Shown piece after piece: positions 27,601-35,903 of a stretch of DNA of 64,000 nucleotides (position 1 is the stretch's first letter; each line of letters starts with the position of its first letter). Position numbers and translations under genes: made by a program. This DNA is from Clostridium muellerianum. Its GTDB lineage: Bacteria > Bacillota > Clostridia > Clostridiales > Clostridiaceae. The DNA lies in contig NZ_JABBNI010000013.1 in assembly GCF_012926525.1 (NCBI RefSeq), positions 1 through 64,000 of the forward strand. Reading direction: 5' to 3'. Under the pieces are notes generated by a model that was not told where the DNA came from, searched no databases, and saw nothing but the letters and a program-made list of their open reading frames with translations.

Positions 27601-28002
27601 AAGAAAATGAAGGTTATAGAGCGTTTTGCAGGTACTAAAATTAATGGGCTTTCATTAGTTGGCAAACTTACAAAAATGGGCTGGTACAGAGGTTCTGTAC
27701 AAGATGGTGGGTGTTATTATCAATTTTATAAGGAAGATGAAAAAGTAGGTATTGGAGCAGAACTTCAATTTGATTATCTTGGCGTTGGTTATGAAAATGA
27801 AGAAATTACAATTTATGAATTAATTTTTTATAAAGCTAGTACAGTAGAAAGAGGAAGTTATGTTTATGACGAAGTAACAGAAGAAAATACTATTTTACCA
27901 TCAAAGGTACCAGAAAGATTTTTTAGTGAGATACTTTATGATGTAGATAGAGCTCTGGAGGCTAAAACTGGTTTTGAATCCAACTGGAGATTAGATCGTT
28001 AA
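24619..28002 (+). CDS. Large HEAT-repeat protein with C-terminal DUF4132 (MolR/YehI-like)
   Basis: 1127 aa, soluble. The middle is made of short paired helices resembling HEAT/armadillo repeats (for example SLLDDSKLIRDKAVKLLSTY and FKSRKTAVREAAARILINF). The C-terminal ~230 residues match the DUF4132 pattern: WEKLFVKNPIMHNFSLGLVW, GLVHPLEMD, and PFPQLQRKIYKI. The E. coli relatives MolR and YehI have no firm function. ATG follows AAAGGTGAA. It opens the long run of co-oriented small-protein genes; large DUF4132 proteins commonly neighbour such immunity-type arrays, but a direct role is not shown. Confidence 0.75.
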   Translation: MEELLNLLRVKLCNCTLEKEEIIKLKEYIENGDDTLDLNEIHKYNMENTLRGNYNIRQDFWKLVDGFMDNEEVFKRILKVFWAIGQESFFKIVYSRFFSIPKFADYLKPMDNKERILVWLIRTCPNSVDIIIPIVEEMINEDREILSKAFLQTEDGFVKVVLAAFAIKNSCKLPEDGEKFIKHHLENADDINKYLRDKQTAIIQILAYARSRSEILREIVREAVNNSINRRMLFDELVDFICSYDNKVKSYDILREFDIDKKLYVLRLINLYIEEENSKVLKEIEQRIKEMPLIFRESLEFVTKRRMGKTNFQDVEALTLALVIYKNSKEDEDLNQAKKFIENILNGYIANFKGFDVALCKERAKILKYVMDGKNKECIDNYISIVDKRSIEGSIWRYHSVCFKLIYYIDETREIIYRFLYLVLNTEKYGLASSVISNVLESQSMSYISFAEKLLDTGISERHLILAADTALNPKAKEYLRKLCNEGNTELINTIDSLSVAKEFVLEGLFNADKEKYSEVLVRSLLDDSKLIRDKAVKLLSTYEGCKEMVLENFKSRKTAVREAAARILINFDMRNFTDELEKFAEKEKNEKIKVLILNIINRDYLDDEILESSESISNYCSERLKKTAYSTPEWISVNALPEVRYKDEKIISKDVISYLISKYSLENIVQKNFVAEKVIEKCNKQDLDVVGLEILKNWINDGADTKKKWTLALVTSVGGLNVVNALKDQIDIWAKNARGAIACEAIKALALNGSDEALMILDTISRKFKHKQIKKAAGEAFISAAKILKLTAEDLADRIVPNLDFNLRGERVFDYGSRSFTVTLGVDFSLKIEDNNGKTIKTLPKMGKADDELKSKEALSEFKAMKKQIKTVVSTQTLRLEMALSSNRLWSKKAWEKLFVKNPIMHNFSLGLVWGVYEEGKLKDTFRYMEDGSFNTKDEEEYELLEKDYIGLVHPLEMDKESLDDWKQQFEDYEIVQPFPQLQRKIYKITEEEKKMKVIERFAGTKINGLSLVGKLTKMGWYRGSVQDGGCYYQFYKEDEKVGIGAELQFDYLGVGYENEEITIYELIFYKASTVERGSYVYDEVTEENTILPSKVPERFFSEILYDVDRALEAKTGFESNWRLDR

Positions 28003-28149
28003 AGCATTGGGGGTATAATAATATAAGCATATTGTGAAGCAAAGCTTTATAAGTTAAGAACTAATAGTAAAGAGTTAATAGTGAAGGATGATTTTTAGCT
28101 ATAGCAAAAAATATATGGTTAATCATGTATAAATGGAAGGAAGATTAAT

Positions 28150-28638
28150 ATGGAGATTAAAATTAGACAGGTATCTATAGATGATTTAAATGAAATAGCA
28201 GAAGTGGAGAACATTTGCTTTCCAAAAGCAGAAGCAGCTACAAAGGAGTCTTTTAAGCAGCGTATAGAAACATTTCCAGAAAGATTTTTTGTAGCAGAAT
28301 TAAATGGTAAAATAATTGGATTTATTAATGGATGTGTTATAAATGAAACTGTTATATGTGATGAACTTTTTCAAGATTCTGCACTTCATGTTTCAAATGG
28401 ATACTATCAAACTATTTTTGGGCTTGATGTTATACCAGAATATCGAAATCAAGGAATTGCAGCTAAGTTAATGAAGCATATGATACAGGCAGCAAGGTCA
28501 TCATATCGAAAAGGAGTTATTTTAACTTGTAAAGAAAAACTTATACATTACTATATGAAGTTTGGTTACAAAAATAAAGGTGTATCCACATCAGTGCATG
28601 GTGGTGCTAAGTGGTATGATATGATTTTAGAATTTTAA
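28150..28638 (+). CDS. GNAT-family N-acetyltransferase
   Basis: 162 aa with the acetyl-CoA loop of GNAT enzymes: GLDVIPEYRNQGIAAKLMKHM (about 101-121), after strand FFVAELNGKIIGFINGC. The layout resembles arylalkylamine acetyltransferase-like bacterial GNATs. ATG follows GGAAGGAAG. Acetyl acceptor unknown. Confidence 0.88.
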   Translation: MEIKIRQVSIDDLNEIAEVENICFPKAEAATKESFKQRIETFPERFFVAELNGKIIGFINGCVINETVICDELFQDSALHVSNGYYQTIFGLDVIPEYRNQGIAAKLMKHMIQAARSSYRKGVILTCKEKLIHYYMKFGYKNKGVSTSVHGGAKWYDMILEF

Positions 28639-28646
28639 GTATAACT

Positions 28647-28766
28647 ATGTATTCCAATATAGAGTTTGAATTTTGGTATGATGACGGTGATTTGTTTTGG
28701 GAACATTCTATTTTATCTTCAGGTAATTTGAAACATAGTCCTAATGATGTAGATATTTGCAGATAA
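28647..28766 (+). pseudogene. Relic of a DUF2262 gene
   Basis: A 39-codon frame reading FEFWYDDGDLFWEHSILSSG matches the end of DUF2262 proteins (compare FEIFFFDGDLFAGHCIIVSG in the gene at 48791). The rest of the gene is gone, so it is a leftover of a third DUF2262 member. Confidence 0.75.
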
Positions 28767-28782
28767 CAAATAATTGAATAAT

Positions 28783-28811
28783 TTGACAAACGAACATATG
28801 TTTGATATTCT
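28783..28811 (+). promoter_or_regulatory. Promoter with LexA (SOS) box
   Basis: TTGACA (28783-28788), 17-bp spacer, TATTCT (28806-28811). Inside the spacer lies CGAACATATGTTTG (28791-28804), one base from the Gram-positive LexA consensus CGAAC-N4-GTTCG. A repressor bound there would block the promoter, so the HD-hydrolase gene should be DNA-damage induced. Confidence 0.75.
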
Positions 28812-28847
28812 ATATTTGCGGAAATTTTATCAATGGGAGGAAAATAT

Positions 28848-29522
28848 ATGAATATAGAAGCCAAGTATAAAAGGATCCTAAAAATTGTTCAAGATAAATT
28901 AACTTGTTCAGCACATAATTTAGACCATGTATTTAGAGTTTACAAGCTTTGTTTATTACTTGCAAAATATGAGGAAGATGTTGATTTAGAAATCCTTATT
29001 CCATCAGCATTATTACATGATATTGCAAGGGTTGAGGAAAGCCAAGATAAAACGGGTAAGATTGATCATGCTATTTTAGGTAGTGTGATTGCAGAGAATA
29101 TATTAAGAAATTTAGAATATGAAGAAGAAAAAATTGAGAAGATAAAGCACTGTATTATAACACATAGATTTAGAACTGGTAATGAGCCTAATTCAATAGA
29201 AGCAAAAATACTTTTTGATTCAGATAAACTGGATGTTATAGGAGCAAGCGGAATTGCTCGTACTTTTATGTTAGCAGGACAATTTGGACAAAGACTAACA
29301 GTAAATGATCCATTAAATGATTATCTCAAATCTAATACTGTTGAAAATGGAAGATTAAAAGATGTTTCAAAACATACCCCTTTCATTGAATACGAAGTAA
29401 AGTTTAAAAAAATTCCAGATAAATTGTATACTAAAAAAGCAAAAGAAATTGGAAAAGAAAGACTTAACTTTATGAAGGAATATTTTGATAGATTGAAACT
29501 AGAAATAGATGGTATGAAGTAA
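28848..29522 (+). CDS. HD-domain phosphohydrolase, probably SOS-controlled
   Basis: 224 aa of the metal-dependent HD superfamily (YedJ/PncC-like uncharacterised hydrolases). Ligands: His27 (HNLDHVFRV), His57-Asp58 (LLHDIAR), His102/106 region (KHCIITHRF) and Asp126 (FDSDKLD). The ATG at 28848 is chosen because GGGAGG lies 8 nt before it; the upstream ATG at 28833 overlaps that ribosome site. Likely hydrolyses a nucleotide or nucleotide-like phosphate; the LexA box in its promoter hints at nucleotide-pool control during DNA damage. Confidence 0.87.
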   Translation: MNIEAKYKRILKIVQDKLTCSAHNLDHVFRVYKLCLLLAKYEEDVDLEILIPSALLHDIARVEESQDKTGKIDHAILGSVIAENILRNLEYEEEKIEKIKHCIITHRFRTGNEPNSIEAKILFDSDKLDVIGASGIARTFMLAGQFGQRLTVNDPLNDYLKSNTVENGRLKDVSKHTPFIEYEVKFKKIPDKLYTKKAKEIGKERLNFMKEYFDRLKLEIDGMK

Positions 29523-29664
29523 AATTATTGTTTTATTATAATGTGTTAAGCTCACTTATCAAAATTAAAAATTTGGAGATTATACCACACTTATTATAGA
29601 AGAGTCATTATAAAATAAGAAAATTGAAGTATTAGAATTTTTATAACTGTTAATATTGAGGAAT

Positions 29665-29775
29665 ATGGAATTTGGATTAGAGGAATTAGATGTTTTAAAT
29701 AGTCATACTTATAAAAGATTAGTTGAATTAATTGGAGAAAAACTGCCAGAAGAATTTAAAGATAGCAATAGCTAA
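29665..29775 (+). pseudogene. Short C-terminal fragment of an array protein
   Basis: A 36-codon frame (ending GEKLPEEFKDSNS) without ribosome site, in the gap before the next gene. Its acidic, helical character resembles its neighbours, so I read it as the tail of a deleted immunity-type gene. The rest of 29523-29817 shows nothing. Confidence 0.35.
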
Positions 29776-29817
29776 ATTACGGTGGGTATGATGTTGGATG
29801 AGAAGGTGTAGAAAAAA

Positions 29818-30276
29818 ATGAGTAAAAAGAAAAAATACAACGATACTGAAGAATGGTTTACTTTAATTCCAGAACTGAAGGAATGGAATGATGGCAGAGG
29901 AATTGATCATGAAGATTGGATAGAGATAGAGGGGAGAATTGAATATGCTTTAGCATATTCCTCAACATTTTGGCCTAAATTTGTTTTGTTTAGAAATTGT
30001 ATATTTATTGATTATATGAATGATGAAATATTTGAAAGATGGCATAAAAACTGTAATGGAAATTTAAAGGCTTTAGAAGCCACTGTAAATCACAGACATT
30101 TAGAAGATTGGTTTGGAGGTGAAAGTACAAAAGAGCAGATGGAGTACCTGGGAAGGAATTTAAAGGATATGTGGCAAACTAAGCTTGATAAACAGTTTCC
30201 AGGTAGACAAGTAATTGTGGAGTTATTTGAAGCTAATGAAGAATATAAAATTACTGTTTATCAGGAAAATCATTAA
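29818..30276 (+). CDS. Small acidic protein, family not recognised
   Basis: 152 aa, soluble, rich in Trp and Glu (for example EEWFTLIPELKEWNDGRGID, IFIDYMNDEIFERWH, HRHLEDWFGG). Compact alpha/beta appearance, no catalytic motif, no signal peptide. GTGTAGAAAAAA precedes the ATG; GAGAAGGTG is the likely ribosome site. Size, charge and place at the start of the array suggest an immunity-type protein. Confidence 0.6.
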   Translation: MSKKKKYNDTEEWFTLIPELKEWNDGRGIDHEDWIEIEGRIEYALAYSSTFWPKFVLFRNCIFIDYMNDEIFERWHKNCNGNLKALEATVNHRHLEDWFGGESTKEQMEYLGRNLKDMWQTKLDKQFPGRQVIVELFEANEEYKITVYQENH

Positions 30277-30306
30277 GTTTTATAACAAGTGGAGGGGAAA
30301 AGAGAT

Positions 30307-30831
30307 ATGTTAAGAAAAGAATTACAACCACCTAAAATTGATGAAAAACTAGTAGAACAACTAATGCTGCTTATTAAAGAAATTTCTGATTTATCTGAAG
30401 AATACTATGAAGAATATTATGAAAAAAATGAAAAGACTATTTTGAATGATAAGATAGATATGCTTAATTCAAAGGTTCATAAAAAATATGAGCCTATAGA
30501 TTTTCAAAATTATATGGGTGCCATGTCTCTTGAGGAATTTGCTAAGGAGATATCTTTACCTAATCCGCCAGTAGTCAATGATATAACACTTGAAGAAGTA
30601 TCTAAAATAATAGAAATGATTATTGAACTTAAATCGCCAGAAGGTATTGAAGAGGTAGAAGAGGTGGATGACTATATATGGTATTATATAGAGTTATTAG
30701 AAAAAAGTATGCCACATAATAATATTTCAGATTTAATATACTGGTATGATGTGGAGGAGTATGGACATGAGCCAAGTGCAAGAGAAATTGCTGAAAAGGC
30801 TTTTGCCACAAGAGAAATTAGAGATTTATAA
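30307..30831 (+). CDS. Acidic helical protein, family not recognised
   Basis: 174 aa from the ATG at 30307, which follows GTGGAGGGG; the GTG at 30289 is part of that site. Strongly acidic and helical (SDLSEEYYEEYYEKNEKT), with a C-terminal DLIYWYDVEEYGHEPSAREIAEKAF segment. No known motif. It lies 12 nt before the DUF1963 gene, so both are co-transcribed. Confidence 0.6.
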   Translation: MLRKELQPPKIDEKLVEQLMLLIKEISDLSEEYYEEYYEKNEKTILNDKIDMLNSKVHKKYEPIDFQNYMGAMSLEEFAKEISLPNPPVVNDITLEEVSKIIEMIIELKSPEGIEEVEEVDDYIWYYIELLEKSMPHNNISDLIYWYDVEEYGHEPSAREIAEKAFATREIRDL

Positions 30832-30842
30832 GGGGAAAATAA

Positions 30843-31505
30843 ATGATTAAAAAGTATACAATAGAATTTATTGAAGAAAAGAAAAAAGTAGAAAAGGCAG
30901 TAACTAAATTTGGTGGACAACCAGTTTGGATAGACAAGGCTCAGTGGCCTATAGATGAAGAAAGCGGCAAACCAATGAAGTTCATATGTCAAATAGAACT
31001 TTACCCTGAAATTTTTGGTGATAGTGAATTTAAAATGGCCTATCTATTTGTTTCAAAGGGATGGAATAATTATGTCTTAATATGTCAGCCATCAGAAATA
31101 AAAGTACTTACAAAAGAGAAAACTGATGGCCCAAGTATTTGTAAAATGGTAAAGAAAAGAGAAAGTGATATATTTTTATCTAGTGTAAAGTGTGAGTTTA
31201 CAGTTAATTTGACATTAGGAGAAGATTATAATTTTGTACATCAAGAACCTCATTTTGTAGGTGATGAACTCGTTTTTGAAGATAGTCCAGAAGATTATGG
31301 TGAGGTATTGAATGGAAATAAAATAGGAGGAACACCTCTTTTCATGAGTTGTGATGATCTTCCAGAAGAAGACACGTGGAAGTTATTGTTGCAGTTAGAT
31401 GCTACTACGGTTCCCTTTGAACTTAATTTTGGGGATGCAGGGATGGGATTTTTCTTTATAAATATGAAAGATGGTGGTTTAAAGTTTATTATAGAAAGTT
31501 GTTAG
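30843..31505 (+). CDS. DUF1963 (YwqG-family) protein
   Basis: 220 aa. The YwqG pattern is clear: KFGGQPVWIDKAQWP near the N-terminus, FICQIEL, and the C-terminal LLLQLDATTVPFELNFGDAGMGFFFIN. B. subtilis YwqG lies beside an LXG-type toxin locus, which also includes an endonuclease V homologue (YwqL); both families recur in this array. The molecular role is unknown. The second member here is at 39800. Confidence 0.85.
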   Translation: MIKKYTIEFIEEKKKVEKAVTKFGGQPVWIDKAQWPIDEESGKPMKFICQIELYPEIFGDSEFKMAYLFVSKGWNNYVLICQPSEIKVLTKEKTDGPSICKMVKKRESDIFLSSVKCEFTVNLTLGEDYNFVHQEPHFVGDELVFEDSPEDYGEVLNGNKIGGTPLFMSCDDLPEEDTWKLLLQLDATTVPFELNFGDAGMGFFFINMKDGGLKFIIESC

Positions 31506-31537
31506 TATAAATATTATCTATTTATATAACTTAACTT

Positions 31538-32170
31538 TTGGCAATAAGGTATAAACTAAAAATTATGGAAAGCGAAGAAAGGAAAAAAATTATGAGAGAT
31601 ATTATTATGGATTTAAAACTTCCACAAGAGACAAAAGATTTTTTATTAAAAACAAAAATTGAAAAGGATGAATTTGAAGATATAAATATTAAATTTTTTA
31701 ATAAAGAACATGGATTTTTATGTGATGTGGTTGAGTGGACAAAGATAAATGATAGTACAGTAACGAATTTAGATGACAAATTTGTATCAGAATTTTTAAA
31801 AGATCTTGAAAAATTTAGATCATATTATGTTGTTGCAGACAACTTAGATAGTGGTAATTTGATAGCGATACAGGAAGTTACAGGAGAAATTTATGAACTT
31901 GAACATGAAGTTATAGAAGAAGTTGTAGCATGTTTTGTTAATTCCTCTTTTCATAAAATGTATGAAAGCATGAAATATTTTAAGGAAATGAAAAACAAAG
32001 TTTTAAAACTTAGAGAAGAAGAAGATGTAGAGGAAATTGAAGTATTATTTGAAAAGGCCAGAAAGGAACTTAGTTTGATAGATAGTAAAGTAGTTATTGA
32101 TGATGAGGAAGACAATATGCAATTTTGGAATGGAGTATTATATAATTTTGAGGAATGGTGCTTAGATTAA
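31538..32170 (+). CDS. SUKH-like (SMI1/KNR4-related) protein
   Basis: About 210 aa. The stretch FRSYYVVADNLDSGNLIAIQEVTGEIYELEHE followed by VVACFVNSSFHKMYESM has the shape of SUKH-4-like immunity proteins (strand, Gly-Asp turn, strand, then a final helix). The start is uncertain: TTG at 31538 or ATG at 31565, neither with a strong ribosome site. C-terminal ~60 residues are an acidic helical tail. Confidence 0.55.
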   Translation: MAIRYKLKIMESEERKKIMRDIIMDLKLPQETKDFLLKTKIEKDEFEDINIKFFNKEHGFLCDVVEWTKINDSTVTNLDDKFVSEFLKDLEKFRSYYVVADNLDSGNLIAIQEVTGEIYELEHEVIEEVVACFVNSSFHKMYESMKYFKEMKNKVLKLREEEDVEEIEVLFEKARKELSLIDSKVVIDDEEDNMQFWNGVLYNFEEWCLD

Positions 32171-32188
32171 ATTTTATGGAGGTAGATT

Positions 32189-33028
32189 ATGGATAAAGGT
32201 TTAGAAACTATTGTAGAAGAAGGATTAGAGTTTTTAAATAATGGAGATTATGAAAAAGCAGAACCATATTTTAATAAGGTTTTAAATATAGATAACAGTT
32301 ATGCTGAAGGCTATTACTTCAGAGGTTACTGTTATGTAAAAATGAAGGAATATGAAAAAGCTTTAATAGACTTAGATAAATCTATAAAGTTAGATCCAAG
32401 TGACTCAAGAGCTTATTTTTTTAGAAATAAGTACATATCTTTGTTTAAAGGCAATGGTTGCAAATCCGAGTTAAGCAAGAATTTAAGTATTGAAAATCTA
32501 GACATTAAAGTGGAAGATTTTAAAATAAATAATAATATAGGTTCAGCTGAATGCGATGTTAATACTGTAATTTGGGATAACTACATGTCAGTATCCTTGA
32601 AAATAAGCCTTGAAGATGAGGATACTTTTGATGATGATAAGATAAAAAACTACATTGATGAATTTAAAAAGTATTTGATATGGCTTGAAAATAATAAAAA
32701 GTCAGTTTTTCATGTTCTCGTGGAGGATGATATGATTGGACTTGCAGAAGAGTGGGCTGAAAGTTCAGATGAGGAGATAATTGATGGAGAAAAAGTGTAT
32801 GTAGATGGTGAGGACATTTTTAGATTGCCAATTAGTAAAGAAGAGTTTTTTCAATCCTTATACTTTAATAGCATATCAATAAGAATAGATGAAGATAAGG
32901 AAATAATGGATTCTAGAATAATGATAGAAGCATTTATAGATACAAAACCAGATTATTTTGCAGGTCATTCAATGGAAGTTACAATAACAGATGACTATAA
33001 AATATCAGTCAATGGACTAGCTGGGTAA
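32189..33028 (+). CDS. TPR + DUF2262 protein
   Basis: 279 aa. Residues about 5-85 form two tetratricopeptide repeats (NNGDYEKAEPYFNKVLNIDN; KEYEKALIDLDKSIKLDPSD). The rest is a DUF2262 domain ending in FNSISIRIDED...PDYFAGHSMEVTI. It joins a protein-binding scaffold to a domain found alone at 48791 and as a relic at 28647. ATG follows TGGAGGTAG. Confidence 0.8.
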   Translation: MDKGLETIVEEGLEFLNNGDYEKAEPYFNKVLNIDNSYAEGYYFRGYCYVKMKEYEKALIDLDKSIKLDPSDSRAYFFRNKYISLFKGNGCKSELSKNLSIENLDIKVEDFKINNNIGSAECDVNTVIWDNYMSVSLKISLEDEDTFDDDKIKNYIDEFKKYLIWLENNKKSVFHVLVEDDMIGLAEEWAESSDEEIIDGEKVYVDGEDIFRLPISKEEFFQSLYFNSISIRIDEDKEIMDSRIMIEAFIDTKPDYFAGHSMEVTITDDYKISVNGLAG

Positions 33029-33061
33029 AACATAAGAAAAAGTAATTTTACGAGGTGGAAA

Positions 33062-33685
33062 ATGATTAAAGAAGAGAAGAAGGTTATAAAAAAATACTTT
33101 GAAATCTTAAGTGAAAATCATCCTGAAAAATTTGAAATAGAAGAAATGTTTGATGATGATAAAGAAACTATTGTTCCAGAAAATATGAAGGATAGTAATG
33201 ATGCAAATAAATGGGTGCTGTTAGAATCAAATGTGTTAGAAGAAGATATTCTTAAATTAGAGAAAGAATTCAATGTGAAATTACCATCTCTATATAAAGC
33301 ATTTATTTCTACATATTTTCATATGTTTGAAGAACTAGATGGAGTTCTAGATGATTTTCATTGTGAGGATGGCAAGGAGGTTTATGTTGATATTCTGACT
33401 CAACCATCAAATAAACCACTACAGGTTATAGAAAATGTTTATAAAGAATGTGAAGAGATAATAGAATTTGGATATATACCTATAGGAGATTTTAATGGAT
33501 GGGGTCCTCTTTGTTTTGATGTACATAATAACTATAATCTTGTATGGCTTGATCATGAAGAATATTATAATTGTGAAACTAGAGAAGAGTTAGAAGAATT
33601 AGGAGAAACAATTTTTGGCGATTTTAAAGAATTTATGGATTGTTTTTTTGCTGGAGTTATACATAAGGCATATTCAAAAAAATAA
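33062..33685 (+). CDS. SUKH (SMI1/KNR4) immunity-type protein
   Basis: 207 aa. Typical SUKH core: a helix ending EEDILKLEKEFNVKLPSLYKAFI, then IGDFNGWGPLCFDVHN and NLVWLDHEEYY. In characterised systems SUKH proteins neutralise nuclease and other toxins of contact-dependent and polymorphic systems by direct binding. ATG follows CGAGGTGG. A large palindromic repeat follows the gene. Confidence 0.85.
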   Translation: MIKEEKKVIKKYFEILSENHPEKFEIEEMFDDDKETIVPENMKDSNDANKWVLLESNVLEEDILKLEKEFNVKLPSLYKAFISTYFHMFEELDGVLDDFHCEDGKEVYVDILTQPSNKPLQVIENVYKECEEIIEFGYIPIGDFNGWGPLCFDVHNNYNLVWLDHEEYYNCETREELEELGETIFGDFKEFMDCFFAGVIHKAYSKK

Positions 33686-33807
33686 CAAGTCAGTATGTTA
33701 GTATATTTTGCGTCATACTGCGTCAACAGAACCCTTTGATAGAATAATAACTATCAGCGGAACCTGTTTCCTTGTCAATCGCAAAATATACTAACATCTT
33801 TGACTTG
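33686..33807. repeat. Long interrupted palindrome, MITE-like
   Basis: Outer arms CAAGTCA (33686-33692) and TGACTTG (33801-33807), then a perfect 17-bp pair (33696-33712 with 33780-33796), and an inner hairpin (GATAG...CTATC) within the 67-nt centre. The whole 122-nt unit would fold into a long cruciform. It has the build of a clostridial intergenic palindromic repeat or non-autonomous element; it codes for nothing. It may also end transcripts from the gene before it. Confidence 0.7.
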
Positions 33808-33877
33808 CTATTTTCTTTCATATGCCTAAATGTGAAATGTAATAAGCCAAAAGATTTGATATAGGAGGACAAATTAT

Positions 33878-34393
33878 ATGAATAAGGAAAAAATTAATTT
33901 TGATATAAACCTTTCAATAGATGGAATGGGTATAGTTTTTTATTCTGATGGAGCAGTTAAAAATATTAAAGAAGGAGAAGATTTTTTTGAAAATGAATAT
34001 GCAAAACCAGATCAAGTAGCTGGGCACATAAAAAAAGGTGATATTGTTGGTTTTTGTACAGGCAGCGGAGGAGACTATATATTAAAATTTAGGGATGGTT
34101 ATCCTAGCGATGAAATTGATGAGCAGTATCCAATTAGTATTCGTTTAGCTATTGTAATAGATGGAGGGAGGCTGTGTATGATAGACTTGTTTTGGCTATC
34201 GGACTGGGATTCAGAATGTCCAGAGGATCAGCAAATCAAGTTAGAAGATGGAATATATCATATTACTTTAAATACAAAGCTGCCAGAGTCGGGAATTTAT
34301 GGTGATGATCAAGAAATATATGTATATTTAAATAAAGTAGATGAAATGCCTAAATTAATGTGGGATGGAGTTCCACAACTTTTTAAAGAATAG
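33878..34393 (+). CDS. Acidic beta-rich protein, family not recognised
   Basis: 171 aa, mostly beta strands (FDINLSIDGMGIVFYSDGAVKNI; GDYILKFRDGYP; ISIRLAIVIDGGRLCMIDLFWLSDWD). No signal peptide or membrane segment. ATG follows ATAGGAGGAC. First gene after the palindromic element. Position suggests an immunity-type protein. Confidence 0.6.
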   Translation: MNKEKINFDINLSIDGMGIVFYSDGAVKNIKEGEDFFENEYAKPDQVAGHIKKGDIVGFCTGSGGDYILKFRDGYPSDEIDEQYPISIRLAIVIDGGRLCMIDLFWLSDWDSECPEDQQIKLEDGIYHITLNTKLPESGIYGDDQEIYVYLNKVDEMPKLMWDGVPQLFKE

Positions 34394-34466
34394 TTCCAAA
34401 TTTTCTTAATGATATTGTTTAGTTTTCTCATTAATATAGCCATAGAATATGGGAAAATGGAGATAA

Positions 34467-35900
34467 ATGATGATTAAAAATTATCTGGAAAAAATTCAAT
34501 CTAATGTATATGAGCAAGATTTAATATGTAATGGTTCTTCAATTAAAGAAATAGAACAATGTGAGAAAAGGTTAGGTTTATCACTACCAATCCCGTTAAA
34601 AGAACTATATGAAGTTTTTGGCAAAGACAAGAAAATTTTAAATACTTGTAATTCGTTTTTATCGTTAAAAGATTTACAAATAATAGATGGATTAATTGTA
34701 TTTAATGAATTGATAGATAAATCTAGAAAATATGGAGCTTTAATAGAGGATTCAAATAAAGAAGATCCAAAGGTTAAGCTGCAGCAAGAAAATAATGCCT
34801 CTTGGTATTTTGAAGCTAGAAACTTATCTGAATACATATTAAACAATATATTTTGGCATGGAGTTAACTTAATGAAATTTAGTGCCAAGATAAAAATTAA
34901 AGAAGAAAACTTGGAGAGGAATCTTCAAGATATTTTATATAAAATAAGCGACGAACGAAAGTTTTCAAGGGGAACAAAGTATAGTTATTATGATAAAGAA
35001 GAAAAGGTTATGGCTGCATATCTTCATTATGAACAAATATTAATCTTAGGAGCTAACGACAAAAGTAAATTGCAAGAAGTAGAATGCAATATAAAGGTAA
35101 GACTTGGAGACATTAAGAACAAGTTAGCAAAAGATAGTATTTCTAATCAAACTAAGTCAAATGTGAAAAATAGAATGAAATTGTTAAAGAAAGCTTTAGA
35201 TAGCATTGACCAAGTAATATCAAATAGCGAAAAGGCTGATAGGAATGAAGTTAACACAGAAATAAGTTTAATTGAAAGTAAATTAAATATAAAGTTACCT
35301 GAAGCATTAAGAGAATTTTATCTTAGATATAACAAAACTAAGTACATGCTAAATGCCTTTTACATATTTAAAAGTTTCCATGAACTTGCAATAGAAGATG
35401 GAATTTTGCAAATAGGCTACTCAAATGAACAGACCGAAAAGTATGGAATTTATGTAAATGACTTAAGCAATGAAGTTATAAATGTAAAAGTTAAAGAAAG
35501 TAATAATATATCCGATTGGTCAATTTATGAAGAATTGACTAAGTATATTATCAATTCTGTGGTATTTCAAGCTATAAATGTTCTTGAAGCAAGTGTGGTA
35601 CTGGAGGATTCAGAGATAGTGTTAGAAGAATATTTTACGCCACTATATTATGGAGAAGAGAAAGATATTAAGCGTATTAGTTACATATCCAATGATGGAC
35701 ATATATTGGCTTTACATTTTATTGATGAAAACATCATATATTTTGGAGCAGTTGAAGATAAAATATTAAATGAATTTGAGGAAAAAATTGGAGATATTAA
35801 TTGGTTGATACATGCTGGTGAGGACAGTGATAAATACACTGTTGTGTTATCTTTCACTGAAGCGTGGGGTGATTGGAATGATAAAATGATAGAGGTGTAG
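34467..35900 (+). CDS. Tandem double SUKH-like protein
   Basis: 477 aa made of two homologous halves. Half 1 (about 1-230) contains IEQCEKRLGLSLPIPLKELYEVFG and NTCNSFLSLKDLQIIDGLIVFN; half 2 (about 245-477) contains ISLIESKLNIKLPEALREFYLRYN and NAFYIFKSFHELAIEDGILQIG. Both continue with a matching segment (LSEYILNNIFWHGVN; LTKYIINSVVFQAIN). Internal duplication of an SMI1/KNR4-type unit. ATG at 34467 or 34470 after TGGAG. The next gene begins 3 nt after its stop. Confidence 0.75.
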   Translation: MMIKNYLEKIQSNVYEQDLICNGSSIKEIEQCEKRLGLSLPIPLKELYEVFGKDKKILNTCNSFLSLKDLQIIDGLIVFNELIDKSRKYGALIEDSNKEDPKVKLQQENNASWYFEARNLSEYILNNIFWHGVNLMKFSAKIKIKEENLERNLQDILYKISDERKFSRGTKYSYYDKEEKVMAAYLHYEQILILGANDKSKLQEVECNIKVRLGDIKNKLAKDSISNQTKSNVKNRMKLLKKALDSIDQVISNSEKADRNEVNTEISLIESKLNIKLPEALREFYLRYNKTKYMLNAFYIFKSFHELAIEDGILQIGYSNEQTEKYGIYVNDLSNEVINVKVKESNNISDWSIYEELTKYIINSVVFQAINVLEASVVLEDSEIVLEEYFTPLYYGEEKDIKRISYISNDGHILALHFIDENIIYFGAVEDKILNEFEEKIGDINWLIHAGEDSDKYTVVLSFTEAWGDWNDKMIEV

Positions 35901-35903
35901 ATA

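Noticed and set aside
33686-33807. Possible insertion sequence
   Set aside because: Only 122 nt and no transposase frame; at most a non-autonomous element.
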